From Dugong dugon (taxonomy: Eukaryota > Chordata > Mammalia > Sirenia > Dugongidae), in NCBI GenBank assembly GCA_030035585.1, contig CM057481.1, forward strand, positions 59,777,128 through 59,841,127: 64,000 nt of DNA, written 5' to 3'. The position numbers and the translations under genes are program-made. Below the pieces are notes generated by a model. The model was not told the origin of the DNA. It saw nothing but the letters and a program-made list of their open reading frames with translations, and ran no database searches. Below are positions 45,401 through 57,165 of the stretch, one piece after another; the first letter of the stretch is position 1; each line of letters starts with the position of its first letter.

Positions 45401-48400
45401 GGTCAGCAAAGACGACAAAACCTTCCCAGCAGCTGATGCTCCTCTTGTAAAACTCACCCCAGCCTCCCACCCATTTACGTGTACTCACACAGATGCCCCC
45501 TGGCCTGAACTTACCCCGTCTTTTGTATACTTGAAGCTCACATTTTGTACCATAATGACCGGCGGAGGAATCTTGCCACATGGTGGGAAATAAAATGAGA
45601 GTGTCTAGGAAAAGGAGAGGATATTTATCAAAGTTGCTGCTATTGTTGGTGCTGTCAATTCTGACTCTTAATGACCCCATGTGACAAGAGTAGAACTGCC
45701 CCATAGGGTTTTCTAGGGTATAATCTTTACAGGAGCAGATTGCCAGGTCTTTTCTCCTGTGGAGCTCCCGGGTGGGTTTGAACAGCCAACCTTTTGGTTG
45801 GTAGCTGAGCACTTAGCCATTATGCCACCAGGGATCCTTATTTATCAAGGTAGTTCCTTCCTCATCCACCTCACCGAAGCCCCCAGGCCACTGAACTCAC
45901 TGAATTGGTCCCCACCTTGTCACTAACGACCCGCTCTGTCAGTCCTGATGCCATCATTTTCTGCAGCGTCTTCTCCTTGCTCTGGGCCTGCCGGGCCAGC
46001 TTGGCACTGCCATGGCCAAACCTAGCAATGTAGTTCTGAAAGAGACCAGAAAGGCTATGTGCAGGGCACCAAACAACCCATCTTAAATCCAGGGTAAAAA
46101 TGATGGCCATGACTTTTTCCTGACCTCCTCCACAGCCCCTAATTCCCCAAATACTCTCAGCCAACTTTCTTGTTTCAGATTAGAGGATGTGTGCTTGGCT
46201 CTGGGACACTACCTTCATATGAGCAATCTGGTCCTGCTCCCAGTGGAAGCGCTTCATCTGGTTCTCCTCCAGCTCCAGTCGTGTCTTCACATACTGATCA
46301 TAATTACCCTGCGGGGAACACGCCGGAGAAGGGGACAGCAGCTCTAGCCCAGGTGTCAGTCCTGGTGTGCACTCAAGAGATTAGGGGGATAAGGGATGGC
46401 ACATCCTAACGTAGAATCTGAGGCCTTTAAAATTCTCTGCCTCTCACTCTTAGCCTGGCCAGAGTGGGGCTCTAGGTCAAATCCTTAGGCCAGTCCATAA
46501 GGCAAACACATACCATGCATGTGTACAGGCTGACGACCCATGGCCTATGGCCTGAAAGCAAGTACTTTGGGATTAAAGTAAATAAATAAACAGGCTGCAG
46601 TACTCCTTGTCCACATCTTCTTATAGCAATAGGTAGAAAAGGGCTGCTAAATCTTTTTTTTTTTTAAAGACAAACTGCAGAGAATTGGTAAGCACAGAGA
46701 TTACTATGAGGGAAGTTGGGGCCTACTCACCGTATAATACTTTAGTTTCTTGTTGTGCATGTGAATGATGTTGGTACAGACACCATTCAGAAAATCCTGG
46801 GAGTGGGAGACAAGGACCAGGATACGCTTAAAACTGCAAAGCCAAAGAGTCAATCAGGGAGATGCTCACAAATGGGAGACAGACCACAACGGGTGAACCC
46901 AGACCCAGGAACCCTCCACCCTCTCCTCTCCGTAAGCCTGAGGGCCTTTAGGCTTTACTATCCAATTCCCAGCTCTCACCAAGCACCTAAGCCACTGTGT
47001 ACAATCTATCTCTAAGAACACTGTGATGCCTTTTGAAGTGTGCTGACACTGAGTTTCCCTGATCTTCTTTTCTAATTTCCAACCAAAGGGAGCGGAGGTG
47101 GTAAGAAAAGTGATGGTAAAAACAAAAGTGCACGTATACAAATACGCTCATAAGTGTGTACAAAACTGTGGGTGAGAAAATCTGGAACAGACACAATAGA
47201 GGACATCAGGCTTTTCTTTCTGAAGGAGGATACGAAGTCCCTGTAGCTTCTTTAAAAGTGGTGCAATATTCTAGGATAGTTTTTAGCCGTAAAAGGGTTG
47301 CCATCATGTAGGCTATTTTTTATGTCACTGCATGATGACCTTAGACTGCCATCCCCTTTACGTGATGTATACAAACACAATTAAGGTTAAAAAGGTTCTC
47401 TTTAATAAAGATGTCCTATTTTAAGTATAGGGAAAACCCAAAAAGGTTAATATTTCAGGTTAAACAAAAACAAGCAAAAAAGCCAACTCTTAGGTGCTGA
47501 CCACTTTTTCGATGTCCTTTACTCTGGCCTCACTTCAGTTCTTTTTCCCACTGCTCTCATCATCAGTATGGCTTCCGGGTATCCATTCCCTTCGGAGTCT
47601 GCTCAACTGCCCTTCAGAATCTCCCAACACCGCCCCCCGCTTACGTCTTGAGTTCTTCTTCCAACCTCACACAAGCATCTGCCCCTCAGAACCTCCCGAT
47701 TTCTGCCCCTTATCCCCAACCCCTTACGTCTTGAGTTCTTCTTCCAACCATACACAAGCATCTAGGTCCAAGTGGTTAGTGGGCTCGTCCAGGAGCAGCA
47801 TGAAGGGCCGAATAAAGAGGGCTCTGAGGACAGGGAAGGAGAGAGAGAGCATGTTAGTCTAACAGGTGCTGGGAGGCAACCAACTTGCCTGCTACATGCA
47901 ATTCTGCTCAGGCCCTGGCAGAAGTTCTGGATCAATTCCGGGTTCTATACCTCAGAAGAAATACGAGAACTTGAGAGAAACCAGAGCTGAAGAGTAGAGA
48001 TTAAAGGGTAGACAAAAGGGCTTAGAGGCACAGGGATGATTTACTTTGGCAAGGAAGTGACAGAGGTCCTTGAGTCTGCAAGTCTTCTACACTGAGGTTG
48101 GTGACCATCAGAAAGACAAAAGGACACCAAGAAATAACATTTCTGGGCATTGTCATCCAGCATTCTGACTTAATAGGTCTGCAGAATAACCTGAGAAACT
48201 GGATTGTTGAAACTCCCCAGTGACGCTGAGGCGGTGTGAATCCTTGTTGGCACTTGGGAACCACTGCTCCAATGCTTTAAGGCAGGTAGGCACCCTTCCC
48301 AAAGCATCAGGTCTGGTCAGCTCACCCACCCAGCAGAGAATGGTGGGGGGTAAGGCACATGTGAGGAGTCAGTTATTTAATCAGGGACTCTTGGCTAGAG

Positions 48401-51400
48401 GGTTATGGGGACTTGCTTTGGGTCCTGACCACCAGAGAGTAGCAAGGACAGGCAGTTTAAGACTCACCTAACATTGTTCTTTATAGCAAGAATTTGCAGG
48501 ACTGAAGTACAGAAAAGGGCTGGAATCCCACAGAAGGAAGGGAGTGAATCTATTCCCCCGTTTTACCCAGGGCTGGACCTAGGATCCACACTGTGCTGGA
48601 GACCCAGATGAGTCACCCTGACCACTTTCAGTAGCAGCTCACCACCCAGTGTGCACACACCACCCTGCGCGCACACACCACCCTCTCATATTGTCCACAT
48701 CTGTGCTAATAAAAAGTGGCCCATCTGGCACTTACTGGTCACTGACCCCGTTCTAAACTGCTCCACCAGAGTAAGCATTAACCCTGAGAGGTGGAGAGCT
48801 ACGAGAGGGTAGAGAGAAAGGAAGGACTCACCTGGCGAGGGCAACCCTCATCCTCCAGCCCCCACTGAAGTCTTTTAGCTTCTTGCGCTGCATGGCAGGT
48901 GTAAAGCCCAGTCCGTGCAAGATCCGTGAGGCCCTCATCTCTGCCTTGTCAGCGTCCAACTCCTCCAGGCGCTCATACAGCTCCATCAACTTCTCACACT
49001 CCGCTATGGGAGCAGATGGCTGTGAGCCCCCCAGGGGCCTTCCCTAGAGGAAGCCTGCACCCACCTCCCCTGGGTCTGAGCCCTACCATCCTCATGCGCC
49101 AGCCGCTCAGCCTCCCTCTCCAGCATGGCCCTCTCTGTGTCCACTTCCATCACACACTGCAAGGGTGTCTTGTCACTAGGGGGCATCTCCCGAGTCAGAT
49201 GGTAGATGTCAATATGCTCGGGGATGGGCACTTCCCGTTTCCCAATAGCAGAGAGCAGCATGGACTTTCCTGAGCGGGACAGCAAAAAATGGAGAGGAAG
49301 AACAGGACACTCAGCACAATTTTTTCTACTGTTCCCCTATCCCAATTCCCCAACTCCGGCCAAATCAGTATCCCACCGTTTTTATCGCGTACCCTTACTT
49401 TCTTTCCTTCATTCAAATCCTACTACCCCCCTTCTTGGGATACTTTTCCAACTTTCTTCCAAGTCTTGTCCCACCTCCTCTATGAAGGCTCATACACCAC
49501 CACCATCCCTCTCCCACCATCTTCTCCAGCACCTTTTGTCTGTACCTACTCATTTGGCACTTACCACATGTGCTCTGCATTGCTAGCTCCTTTTCCCTGG
49601 GCATATCTGGTCTCCCACCCATACTGTAAATTCCTTGCTTTGTACATAGTAGGTGCTAAATAAATACTTGTTGAGTGACAGATGAGTCAAGGAGAGGTAC
49701 CTCCCACCTTGCCTTCCAAGGGCCTCACCAATTCCATTTAAGCCAATAAGGCCATAGCGTCTGCCTGAGTTTAATTCCAGTTTGGTGTCACTAAGCAGTT
49801 CTTGACCATGAAAGGTGAGTGAGAGGTTGATAATGTGGACGTCAGTACTGTTGGGGTGAGAGGCTAGGACACCAGTGACAGCTCGAGCAGCAGCTTTCTT
49901 CATCTCAAAGTCCTCTAGCTCCTTGGTCAGCAAATCCACTTCTGGGGACAGAAAAGCAGTTTGGGAAAAGGCCTGTAAAACAGACTCAGCTCTCACACAA
50001 AGAGGCAAGTCCCTGAAGGACCTGGGCTCAAGATCATGTTGAGCACGCACAGATGTATAACAAGCTCTAAACAAAGTGTATGTTGTATACATACATGAGC
50101 TAACACGTGCTTTCTAGGACACCTTTTACTTTGCAACTTGTCTTTTTAATTATAAATTCTGTTTTTCTTAGATGATATAAATACCAAGGGGAAAATGACT
50201 AGAACCCTACATTGACCTCCATAAGCATGTGCTAAAGAATTAACCCTAAAGCCCAAAAAAAAGCAGATGCTACAGAAATGCAGTTATTTTATCCCATGGC
50301 CTACAGAGCTTCTAGATGGTGCTTCCAAGAAGTTATGCTGCCCAGAAGGAGTAGGTATGAGGAAATGCAAAAGGATCAATGAAGGCAGGGCCAAGGCCAG
50401 GAAAACCAAAAATTCCCAGTCTGGAGGGTTTCAGAGATGCAAACTGACCACATGAGATAAGGGATTAGCTATCCTACCTCCACAGTTTTTTAGGCATGAC
50501 TTCATCTTCAGGCTAGGAAGAACTATTGGCATTAATGGCTAATATTAACTGGTTAATATTTATCCAGCTTACTCTGTGCTTGGGACTGTGCAACATGATG
50601 ATTCACTATCTAATTTAATCCTTAAAACCCTAACGAAATATTCTTATGAAATACCCTTTCACAGACCCTATTTTACAAATGAAGAGGTTAAATAACTTAG
50701 CCAAGGTCAACAAGGCTGGTACATGAGAGCCAGAATTTGAACCTAGGTTTGTCTGATACTAAAGCCCATGAACATAACTATTTATTATGCTACCTTTCCA
50801 TAAAGGGCAGTACCCACAAAGCACTCTGCAAGTGAGACAGAAATGGGTGGCGGCAGAGGGATTTTGCCAAGCTTCACCCAAAAGAGAATAAAAGTGATCT
50901 ATTTACTATTCCAGGAGTCAGAAACTACACACCAGGTTCCACTACTGTGAGAATTTTGTAATTTCTTACTTTTTTTATCCTTATCTGTTTTACCTTAGTG
51001 ATTACAGTAGAAACCTTAAAATAAGAAAAGTCTGTATGCATGTCCTCAGGAACAACAGAGATGGCGTAGCGAAGGGAAGGGAAGTCGGATAGCCAGGCAT
51101 AGGGAGAACTCCAAGGCACAGAGCGCATGGCCACGGTAAGCCTTAGGTCATGCTCTGCATATCCTGTTATGTCGGGAGATTGACAGTCAGTGTGTTACCC
51201 AACCTGCTGTGAAACCTACTCTGCCTGCAAAAGGAGCCAGGACTGAGGGCAGGGATTGCACCAGACAGATGGCAGCCACAGAGTGCATTTCCTCTCTAAC
51301 CACCTCCACTCCCAGCACAGAGTTATATGCATAAGTGCTTGCTGAATACTTTTTTTGACTAAAGGCATATCAGTGTCAAGATGAGGGGAGAAAATAAAGT

Positions 51401-54215
51401 ACAGCGTCTTTTTCTACATGGATGAACTATCAGGCTTCTCACAGCCCCACTTTGTGCAAATCCCTCTTCCAGATGCTGGGAAGATGGAATAAGGAGGAGC
51501 TTATGGTCTTAGATCAAGGGTGAGCAAAATCTTCTAAAATACCTTAGGTTTTGTGGGCCAAGTGGCAAAATTAAGACTATCATGTAGGCACATATATAAC
51601 CATTTAAAAATGTAAGAACCATTCTTAGCTTGAGAGAGACCTTAAAAAAACAAAACCAAAAAAAGGCAGCAGGTCAAATTTGACCACCTGCCTGATTTTG
51701 TAAATAAAGTTTTATTGAAACACAGCCACACCCTCCATTTGTATATCATTTATGGCTGCTTTCTGCTGTAACAGTAGAGTAGCTGTAACAGACCATATTG
51801 CCCTCAAAGCCAAAACACTTACTATCTGGCCCTTTACAGAAAAAGTCTGCTGGCCCCTGGTCTAAATATCTCCATCTGCTTAAGCAAGGGGAAGTTCAAA
51901 ATTAAGGGAAAAGTATACATCACTTTCTCTTGCTCTCCTCCTATTACAGCATCTATGACCTAACCAAAGTCACCTCCTGAGCTTCCACAGTAAGAGAACT
52001 AAAAGACCTCACTGTCCTAGCCTACAGCATGCTAGAAAACAGGCCCAAAATACAAGTGAATAACACTGAACAAATGAAAAAATGATTCTGGAATAAACTT
52101 GATCAGAGAGAATATTGTGGAGTCCACAGAAGTCCCCTTCTACTCATCACCCAAATAAGGGGGCTCACTGCACTCAAGTATCCTTGCTTTGTGGGCCAGT
52201 GTGGACCAGCTGAACTCTAGGGCCTGTCTTGAAGACTCTCACACTCTAAAGAAGGTTGAACTGACTGTCAGAGATCACTTTCTTTGATACTTACATTGAC
52301 TTTTCATACCTTACTATCTAGGAAGAGCCATGTAGCAATGGCAATCAGTAAAGGTTGGAGAATGGTGACCTGTAACACCGAGTACTCCCAGACCCAGAGA
52401 GGAGAGAGTACTGTCTTGGAGAATACATGGATGACTAATCAACTGTAAGAGCTGAAGTGACTCTGGACCCTGGCAATGGAGTTTTCAGATGGTTGGAAAG
52501 AAGACTGATTTCAAACTTCAGAACAGTAGCTCATTGAGGAACAGTGTGAAAACCAAAGACCCCACATTACTGAGATGGGGATACTACAGCTGGATACCCT
52601 GGGAAATTAAATTCTTTTCCTAGGGAAGTTGTGAACAAGAAATTTTTAACAGGAACAGTGAATGATGATCTCAAAGAGGGATTTAGTTTTCTATCTTTCT
52701 AATTAATTGGGAAAGTTCCTACAGAGCTATCGATTAATACTGCTTAACCGTAGTTCCTGCCTCTCCTTTAGAGATCACAACTCAGCCTGCTCAGTCACTC
52801 CCATCATTCTTAACTTCCGTCCCTTCACTATTTGGGCCAGAAATAAAACTTCCCCACGGCCTGACTTTTTTGCACTGGCCTTCTCCAGAATTCTCATTTT
52901 GGAAACAATTCCTACCATTCAACTCTCTCCTCTCAATCATTAACTCCCCTTTTTCGGAATTCCTATTGGTCTTACCATGACTTGCATTACTAATTCTCTT
53001 CTTCTCCTCTTAATGCCTTTATCTGCAACAGACATTACATTTACTTAATGTGTCTACCTGCAAGGCTAGGCATACAAAAAAGTTATTACCCAACACGCAG
53101 TCTCTTCACTCAAAGATCAAATAATCTAAATGAAAAACCAAAAGATACAACATAAAAAAGTAAGCAACATATATGATAGCATAGAGGCATAGTGAATAGA
53201 AACAGTATTGAGGTTAGGTTTAACTGGGACAGGCTTTGCTATCTTCATCTGGCCTTGAGAGAAATGTTAAATGTAGCTAGCACAATAATCATGGTATTAA
53301 AACTTAGTCTGCAAAGGATAAAAATGTGGTGACTACTTGATGGGCAATGAGTAGCCTGAATGGAGCAGAAGGCCCATCATGGAGTTTGGGAGGAGCAGGG
53401 AAGAAGGATGGGTTTAGACTGCCAAGGGCCTGGAACATTCTTTATCACATACTGCCTTGTTTCCCCATCTACACTGTAAGTTATCTGACGGCAGAATGTA
53501 TTCATAGCACCGCAGTGTACAGCACTGTACCAAACACTCGAGAGGTGCTTACTAAATATTTTCCAAAATACAAATAACTGAAAGGCAGCTCTTTCCCAGG
53601 AAAAAATCTATAAAGTAACTCCTAAGTTACTCGTTAGTATAGTCACCGCCTCTGGGAGGGCAAAGGCATAATATGGCAAAGAGCGTGGCACACCAGCCAC
53701 CACATGTTAAAATGAAAAACTGAGAAAAGGGTAAGGGAACTCGACTTCCTCCTCGCAATCTAATAGAGTAGCAAGGCAGCTCAACAACTCCCATATTTGC
53801 CTGCCACTGAATATTTGAGAACCTTGTGTTGAGTTTTCTAGATCAATAACAGGGTGGCACATACTCCATCTCTACGGGTTTGGTCCATCATGAAAAGTTT
53901 CATGGCAGCCAAATATATTCCCCATTGCCCCCAACATTAAGATTCTGACTCTGGGAGGGGGAGGCAGCAAGACATAGCAAACATCCCAGGAACCCACCTC
54001 TCCCTCAATTCACCTGTGGTCTCTCTGCCATTGGCCTCCTCATTTTTCTCCTCTGCCACCTGTGGTTCTGTGGCAGCATCTCCGTTTTCTTCATGTCCCT
54101 TTCTGGGTCGCTGTCGAGCTTTGGCAGCTTCCTTCTTTTTGGCTGCCTTCTTCTTGGCCAGGTCAGAGGGCATGGTGATGAACCACAGGTATAGGTTACT
54201 GTTCTTTCAGGGAGC
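42279..54215 (-). CDS. ABCF2: ABCF2, ABC-F family ATPase
   Basis: Fourteen coding exons join in phase to 625 aa: 54014-54173, 49729-49941, 49087-49269, 48832-49003, 47728-47823, 46731-46833, 46213-46308, 45916-46035, 45515-45604, 45004-45114, 44066-44128, 43478-43606, 42563-42766, 42279-42416. ABC-F proteins have two ATPase cassettes and no membrane domain and act in the cytosol, mostly on ribosomes. Cassette 1: Walker A GLNGIGKS (120-127), signature SGGWRMR (232-238), Walker [13 protein letters not shown] (251-262). Cassette 2: GPNGAGKST (432-440), signature LSDGQ (519-523), [12 protein letters not shown]. The linker is helical and charged ([20 protein letters not shown]). All catalytic residues are present. 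The Lys/Ala/Glu-rich N-terminus [20 protein letters not shown] is as in human (623 aa). The span runs to the inferred 5' end of exon 2. Confidence 0.97.
42563..42766 (-). CDS. ABCF2: ABCF2 exon 14, signature and Walker B 2
   Basis: Sixty-eight codons with [25 protein letters not shown] and the H-loop [12 protein letters not shown]. Catalytic Glu544 and the switch His are present. Confidence 0.96.
43478..43606 (-). CDS. ABCF2: ABCF2 exon 13
   Basis: Forty-three codons, [20 protein letters not shown] to YGLTGKQQ; helical subdomain of cassette 2. Confidence 0.95.
43708..43900 (+). repeat. AfroSINE in ABCF2 intron
   Basis: AAGCTCTGGTGGCGCAGTGC head, GGCAGTTCAAACCCACCAGC box, GAGTCAGAATTGTCTCAGTG tail. 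Confidence 0.85.
44066..44128 (-). CDS. ABCF2: ABCF2 exon 12
   Basis: Twenty-one codons, [21 protein letters not shown] minus its last residue in the motif quoted: [20 protein letters not shown] then Gln. Preceded by a strong T-tract acceptor. Confidence 0.95.
44404..44606 (+). repeat. AfroSINE with intact target duplication
   Basis: AAGGAGCCCTGGTGGTGCAA head to ACAGCACCTAACAACA tail. An 11-bp repeat AGAGAATGCAC flanks it (44393-44403, 44607-44617), so both ends are exact. Confidence 0.92.
45004..45114 (-). CDS. ABCF2: ABCF2 exon 11, Walker A 2
   Basis: Thirty-seven codons ending LLKLLTGE; contains [13 protein letters not shown]. Fully canonical P-loop. Confidence 0.96.
45515..45604 (-). 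CDS. ABCF2: ABCF2 exon 10
   Basis: Thirty codons, [20 protein letters not shown] to YTKDG; opens cassette 2 with the aromatic A-loop region (VSFKYT). Confidence 0.95.
45632..45838 (-). repeat. AfroSINE with intact target duplication
   Basis: Reverse copy between ABCF2 exons 9 and 10. A 10-bp repeat TATTTATCAA flanks it (45622-45631, 45839-45848). Confidence 0.9.
45916..46035 (-). CDS. ABCF2: ABCF2 exon 9, linker
   Basis: Forty codons, [20 protein letters not shown] to ERVVSDK; second half of the linker hairpin, basic and conserved. Confidence 0.95.
46213..46308 (-). CDS. ABCF2: ABCF2 exon 8, linker
   Basis: Thirty-two codons, [20 protein letters not shown] to QIAHMK: the helical interdomain linker of ABC-F proteins. 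Confidence 0.95.
46731..46833 (-). CDS. ABCF2: ABCF2 exon 7, H-loop 1
   Basis: [20 protein letters not shown] to [12 protein letters not shown] contains the switch histidine. Phase 2 in, phase 0 out. Confidence 0.95.
47641..47680 (-). repeat. Duplicate of the ABCF2 exon 6 end and donor
   Basis: Forty bases nearly identical (two mismatches) to 47724-47763, 83 bases away. It repeats the last 36 coding bases of exon 6 and the GTAAG donor, with no acceptor of its own. Flanking intron also repeats loosely (CTCAGAACCTCCC versus TTCAGAATCTCCC), so this is a local tandem duplication. Confidence 0.88.
47728..47823 (-). CDS. ABCF2: ABCF2 exon 6, Walker B 1
   Basis: [20 protein letters not shown] to WLEEELKT with donor GTAAGG. 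A second, near-identical copy of its last 36 bases and donor lies 83 bases further into the intron (47641-47680). Confidence 0.95.
48832..49003 (-). CDS. ABCF2: ABCF2 exon 5, signature motif 1
   Basis: [20 protein letters not shown] to [14 protein letters not shown]. Holds the ABC signature of cassette 1. Donor GTGAGT, phase 2. Confidence 0.95.
49087..49269 (-). CDS. ABCF2: ABCF2 exon 4
   Basis: Completes Walker A ([20 protein letters not shown]), then the arm region with [18 protein letters not shown]. Donor GTAGGG. Confidence 0.95.
49729..49941 (-). CDS. ABCF2: ABCF2 exon 3, start of cassette 1
   Basis: [20 protein letters not shown] to [10 protein letters not shown]. Phase 1 both ends; the first Walker A motif is split across this exon and exon 4 inside a Gly codon. 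Confidence 0.95.
50560..50790 (+). repeat. Near full-length MIR SINE
   Basis: CTCTGTGCTTGGGACTGTGC, TTACAAATGAAGAGGTTAAA and GAACCTAGGTTTGTCTGATA follow MIR order. Confidence 0.7.
51516..51862 (-). repeat. hAT-type DNA transposon
   Basis: Left end AAGGGTGAGCAAAATCTTCT and right end AGAAAAAGTCTGCTGGCCCC are inverted to each other, with GGTTTTGTGGGCCAAGTGGC and CTGGCCCTTTACAG inside; middle holds AAATAAAGTTTTATTGAAAC. Matches a common eutherian non-autonomous hAT. Confidence 0.65.
54014..54215 (-). CDS. ABCF2: ABCF2 exon 2 (start codon)
   Basis: ATG at 54171-54173 and 53 codons plus one base, ending ANGRETT at GTGAAT. About 42 bases of 5' UTR lie before it if the acceptor is CTTCTTCCAG next to 54215; that border is inferred from the pyrimidine tract only. 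Confidence 0.88.
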
Positions 54216-54821
54216 CTGGAAGAAGCCAAACCAAACACCCCAAACTCTAAACTTACCGGTAAGAATGCCTGGCCCCTGCTGCGTTCCTGTCAGGAATTTT
54301 CCTATCCGTGTCTCCGCCCCTGCCTAGTCTCTCCCAACTTTGTCAGGTTCTCTCAAACCAATTCTCGAGATTCCCGGCACTCTTCTAACATTAGCATCTC
54401 TTCCCTCAGGCTCTGTCCACCGAACCCCACAGACTGCCTCACTCTGGAAAAGCTCCTTCATTCAGGACCTCCAGTTAGGGACCAGCTTCTGCCCTCAGCA
54501 TAGGTCCCCGTCTCCGGTTTCCCCGCAACTTGGCTCTCCGGACCCAGCCGGCTGCCTCACTTTCTCAGGCTTCCTTCTAGCTTCCCGACTCGGGTTTCCT
54601 CTCCGTCGGCCCCCTCTACACTACCCAGCCCCTGGCCCAGCTTCTTTCCTGGCTGCACTCGCCCTCTCCACAGGGAGTCCCCTAAAGGTCTCCTCAGTAG
54701 CGGTCCCCGAGCTCTCCCACCCGCCCGTCAGCTTCTCTCTCCCTTAATCCTTTCTTATCCCTTGCAGCCTTCTAAAAAGACTCGGTCTCTCCTCCCTCTC
54801 CTTGTTCTCCCTCGCCCTCAC

Positions 54822-54980
54822 CGGCCGGCACCCCTCCCCCAGGACCCCTTTCACAGCTCACTGGGCCTCGCCGCTTGGCCTCTGTCGCAACAGAGCGGCC
54901 TCCTCAGCTCCTCCGCGTGCGGCCGGCTCGCGAGCCAATCACGGCCTCGGGCGGCTCGCAGCGCGCCTCCGCGAGGATTC
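54822..54980 (-). other. ABCF2: ABCF2 non-coding first exon (probable)
   Basis: A consensus donor (GCCGGCCG then GTGAGGGCG) at 54820-54822 lies inside the CpG-rich block, upstream of the ATG exon. The left border is well defined; the right end (start site) is a guess near the CCAAT box. Confidence 0.5.
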
Positions 54981-55073
54981 CTGGGAAGTGTCGTCCCCAA
55001 GCCGAGCAGCGGCGGCTGAGACAAGGCCCCTCCTCGAGAACTACAGAGTATCCCAGGCGCCTCCGGTCCTGTC

Positions 55074-55081
55074 TGACGTCA
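55074..55081. promoter_or_regulatory. Full palindromic CRE
   Basis: TGACGTCA, the perfect CREB/ATF site, about 100 bases upstream of the likely ABCF2 start region. Confidence 0.6.
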
Positions 55082-55339
55082 TTAGAATGCGCGGCGCTCT
55101 GGAGGTTTGTGTCCAAGAACTCCCTGTTCGCAAGCCGTTTTGCGCACGAAAAAGTACAAATCCCAGGTTGCTCGTCGGATAAGCGGGCTGCGTCTTCCAC
55201 TCTCCACCACACTTTCTAAAATCTATTGAGCTATGTGAGGATACCGAATTAATTGGGCCGCCCGCCCAACCGGTTTAGCCAGCCGGGAGAGCGACTACAC
55301 TTCCCAGCATGCCTCACGTAGAATGGGTCGAGACTATGG

Positions 55340-56390
55340 GGAGAGTACAGGCGAAAGGAGGAAGAAGTTGGGAGGAAGAGAGAGAAAGAGGAAAAGGGGA
55401 GGTGGCTGGAGAGAGGCCGAAAAGAGGGCATAACTGCGAAGATGATGCTGAGAACAGAATTTTTCTGTGACAAAAGGGCACAAATGTTTCATTAAACTGA
55501 ACTTTTAGAGGCTGACCCAGTGTTAACCAAACTTTTAGAAGGTTCTCAACGTTGTTCGTGAACCTTGGCTACTTACCCTTTCCGGAAATGTAAGGTTTCA
55601 AAACCGTGTACTGGGAAGAGCCCTTAAATAAAAAATAAGCCCCTTTTTCTGAGTTCTATCACTTAGCCACGTTGCCTTGCCCAAGTTACTTTTATTTTAT
55701 GAGTCTGGCTGTTTAAAATCTGACTTCCCATTGATTATACTGTAAATCCGGAACTCCTAGCCTCAAACTTATACAAGGCCGGTCCTTTGTGATCCCTGCT
55801 ACTTTTTCAGCTCCTGTCAGCGGCACCTCACCATCAGACACAGCTGGAGGGAAGCAAAGGAAGCTGTTACTCCCTCTGAGCACATCCTTCGAAAGTGGCA
55901 CTTTTTCACCCACGGTGTATGCCCCTTTTAAAAAATGAGCTCATCTCCTCCCCACCGCGCCCCCGCCCCCGCCCCCGACCACGGTAGAATCTGATTACTA
56001 GACTGTTCCTCCTCAAACTTGGTGCTCCAGTACAGTCTAACTGCTTATAGTTCAGAAATAAGTCATGCTATTTCACAACTTCATGTCTTTGAATGTGCCA
56101 TACCCCTTTCCTAGAATACCCTTATTAAAAGTAATCAAAACTCACCAAAATTTGAACATAGGTTTATTCTGAGCAGTTAAGTCTGTATGTATATAGGGAG
56201 ACCATTTTGATTTAAAAAAAAAACAAAAATGACTTGAAGAAGGTAGGTAGGATGGGACTGACTTAGGAGTTAAAATTGGAGCCATTATTCCCTGTACTTG
56301 ATTATAAAGAATTTGATCCATCTGGAGCTGGACTCACAAGGCCACATCAACTGGGCCCTGAGGTATAAAAACAATAGCTAGGACAATTTT
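55340..56390. other. Upstream of ABCF2, no gene seen
   Basis: Unrecognised DNA with a C/G-rich patch CCCCGCCCCCGCCCCCGACC near 55960-55980 (GC-box-like). No coding evidence. Confidence 0.4.
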
Positions 56391-56402
56391 AGAAAACATC
56401 TT

Positions 56403-57153
56403 CTTTTTTGTGTGCAAGTTTTTATTTTTTATTGTACTTTAGATGAAGGTTTACAGAGCATATAGTTTCTCATTGAACAGTTAGTACACATTGTTTTATG
56501 ACAGTGGTTAACAACCCCACGACATGTCAACACTGTCCCTTCTCAACTTTGGGTTCCCTACTACCAGCTTTCCTGTCCCCTCCTGCCTTCCAGTCCCTGC
56601 CCCTGGACTGTTGTGCCCCATTAGCTGCACTTTGTTTTATGGGGCTGTCTAATCTTTGGCTGAATGGTGAACCTCAGGAGAGACTTCATTACTGAGCTAA
56701 AAGGGTGTCCAGGGGCCATACTCTTGGGGTTTCTCCAGTCTCTGTCAGGCCAGTAAATCTGGTCTTTTTTTGTGAATTAGAATTTTGTTTTATATTTTTC
56801 TTCAGCTCTGTCCAGGACCCTCTGTTGTGATCCCTGTCAGAGCAGTCAGTGGTAGCCGGGCACCATCTAGTTGTACTGGACTTGAGTCTAGTGGAGGCCA
56901 TGGTAGTTGTGGTCCATTAGTCCTTTGGACTAATCTTTTCCTTGTATCTTGTTTTCTTCATTCTCCCTTGCTCCCAAAGGGGTGAGATCAGTGGAGTATC
57001 TTAAATGGCTGCTCACGGACTTTTAAGACCCCAGATGCTACTCACCAAGGTAGAATGTAGAACATTTTCTTTATATTATGCCAATTGAGCTAGATGTTTT
57101 CCGAGACCATGGTCCCCACAGCCCTCTGCCCAGCAATTTGTTTTCTCAGGGAG
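56403..57153 (-). mobile_element. LINE 3' end with target duplication
   Basis: Reverse copy (TTTTTATTTTTTATTG = poly(A) on minus) flanked by a perfect 12-bp repeat AGAAAACATCTT (56391-56402, 57154-57165). Same family as 60.2 and 61.3 kb. Confidence 0.88.
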
Positions 57154-57165
57154 AGAAAACATCTT

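Larger units (their letters stand above)
49942..54013. other. ABCF2 intron 2
   Basis: The largest ABCF2 intron: the MIR and hAT copies listed, an L2 3' end at about 53440-53580, and otherwise unrecognised AT-rich DNA. No coding evidence. Confidence 0.55.
54780..55330 (-). promoter_or_regulatory. ABCF2 CpG-island promoter
   Basis: CpG-dense block with an inverted CCAAT box (54935-54939), a palindromic cAMP-response element TGACGTCA (55074-55081) and at least three sites resembling the ZNF143/THAP11 motif ACTACAATTCCCAGAATGC: 54971-54993 (minus), about 55039-55060 (plus) and 55294-55318 (plus). No TATA box. Typical housekeeping architecture. Confidence 0.75.
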
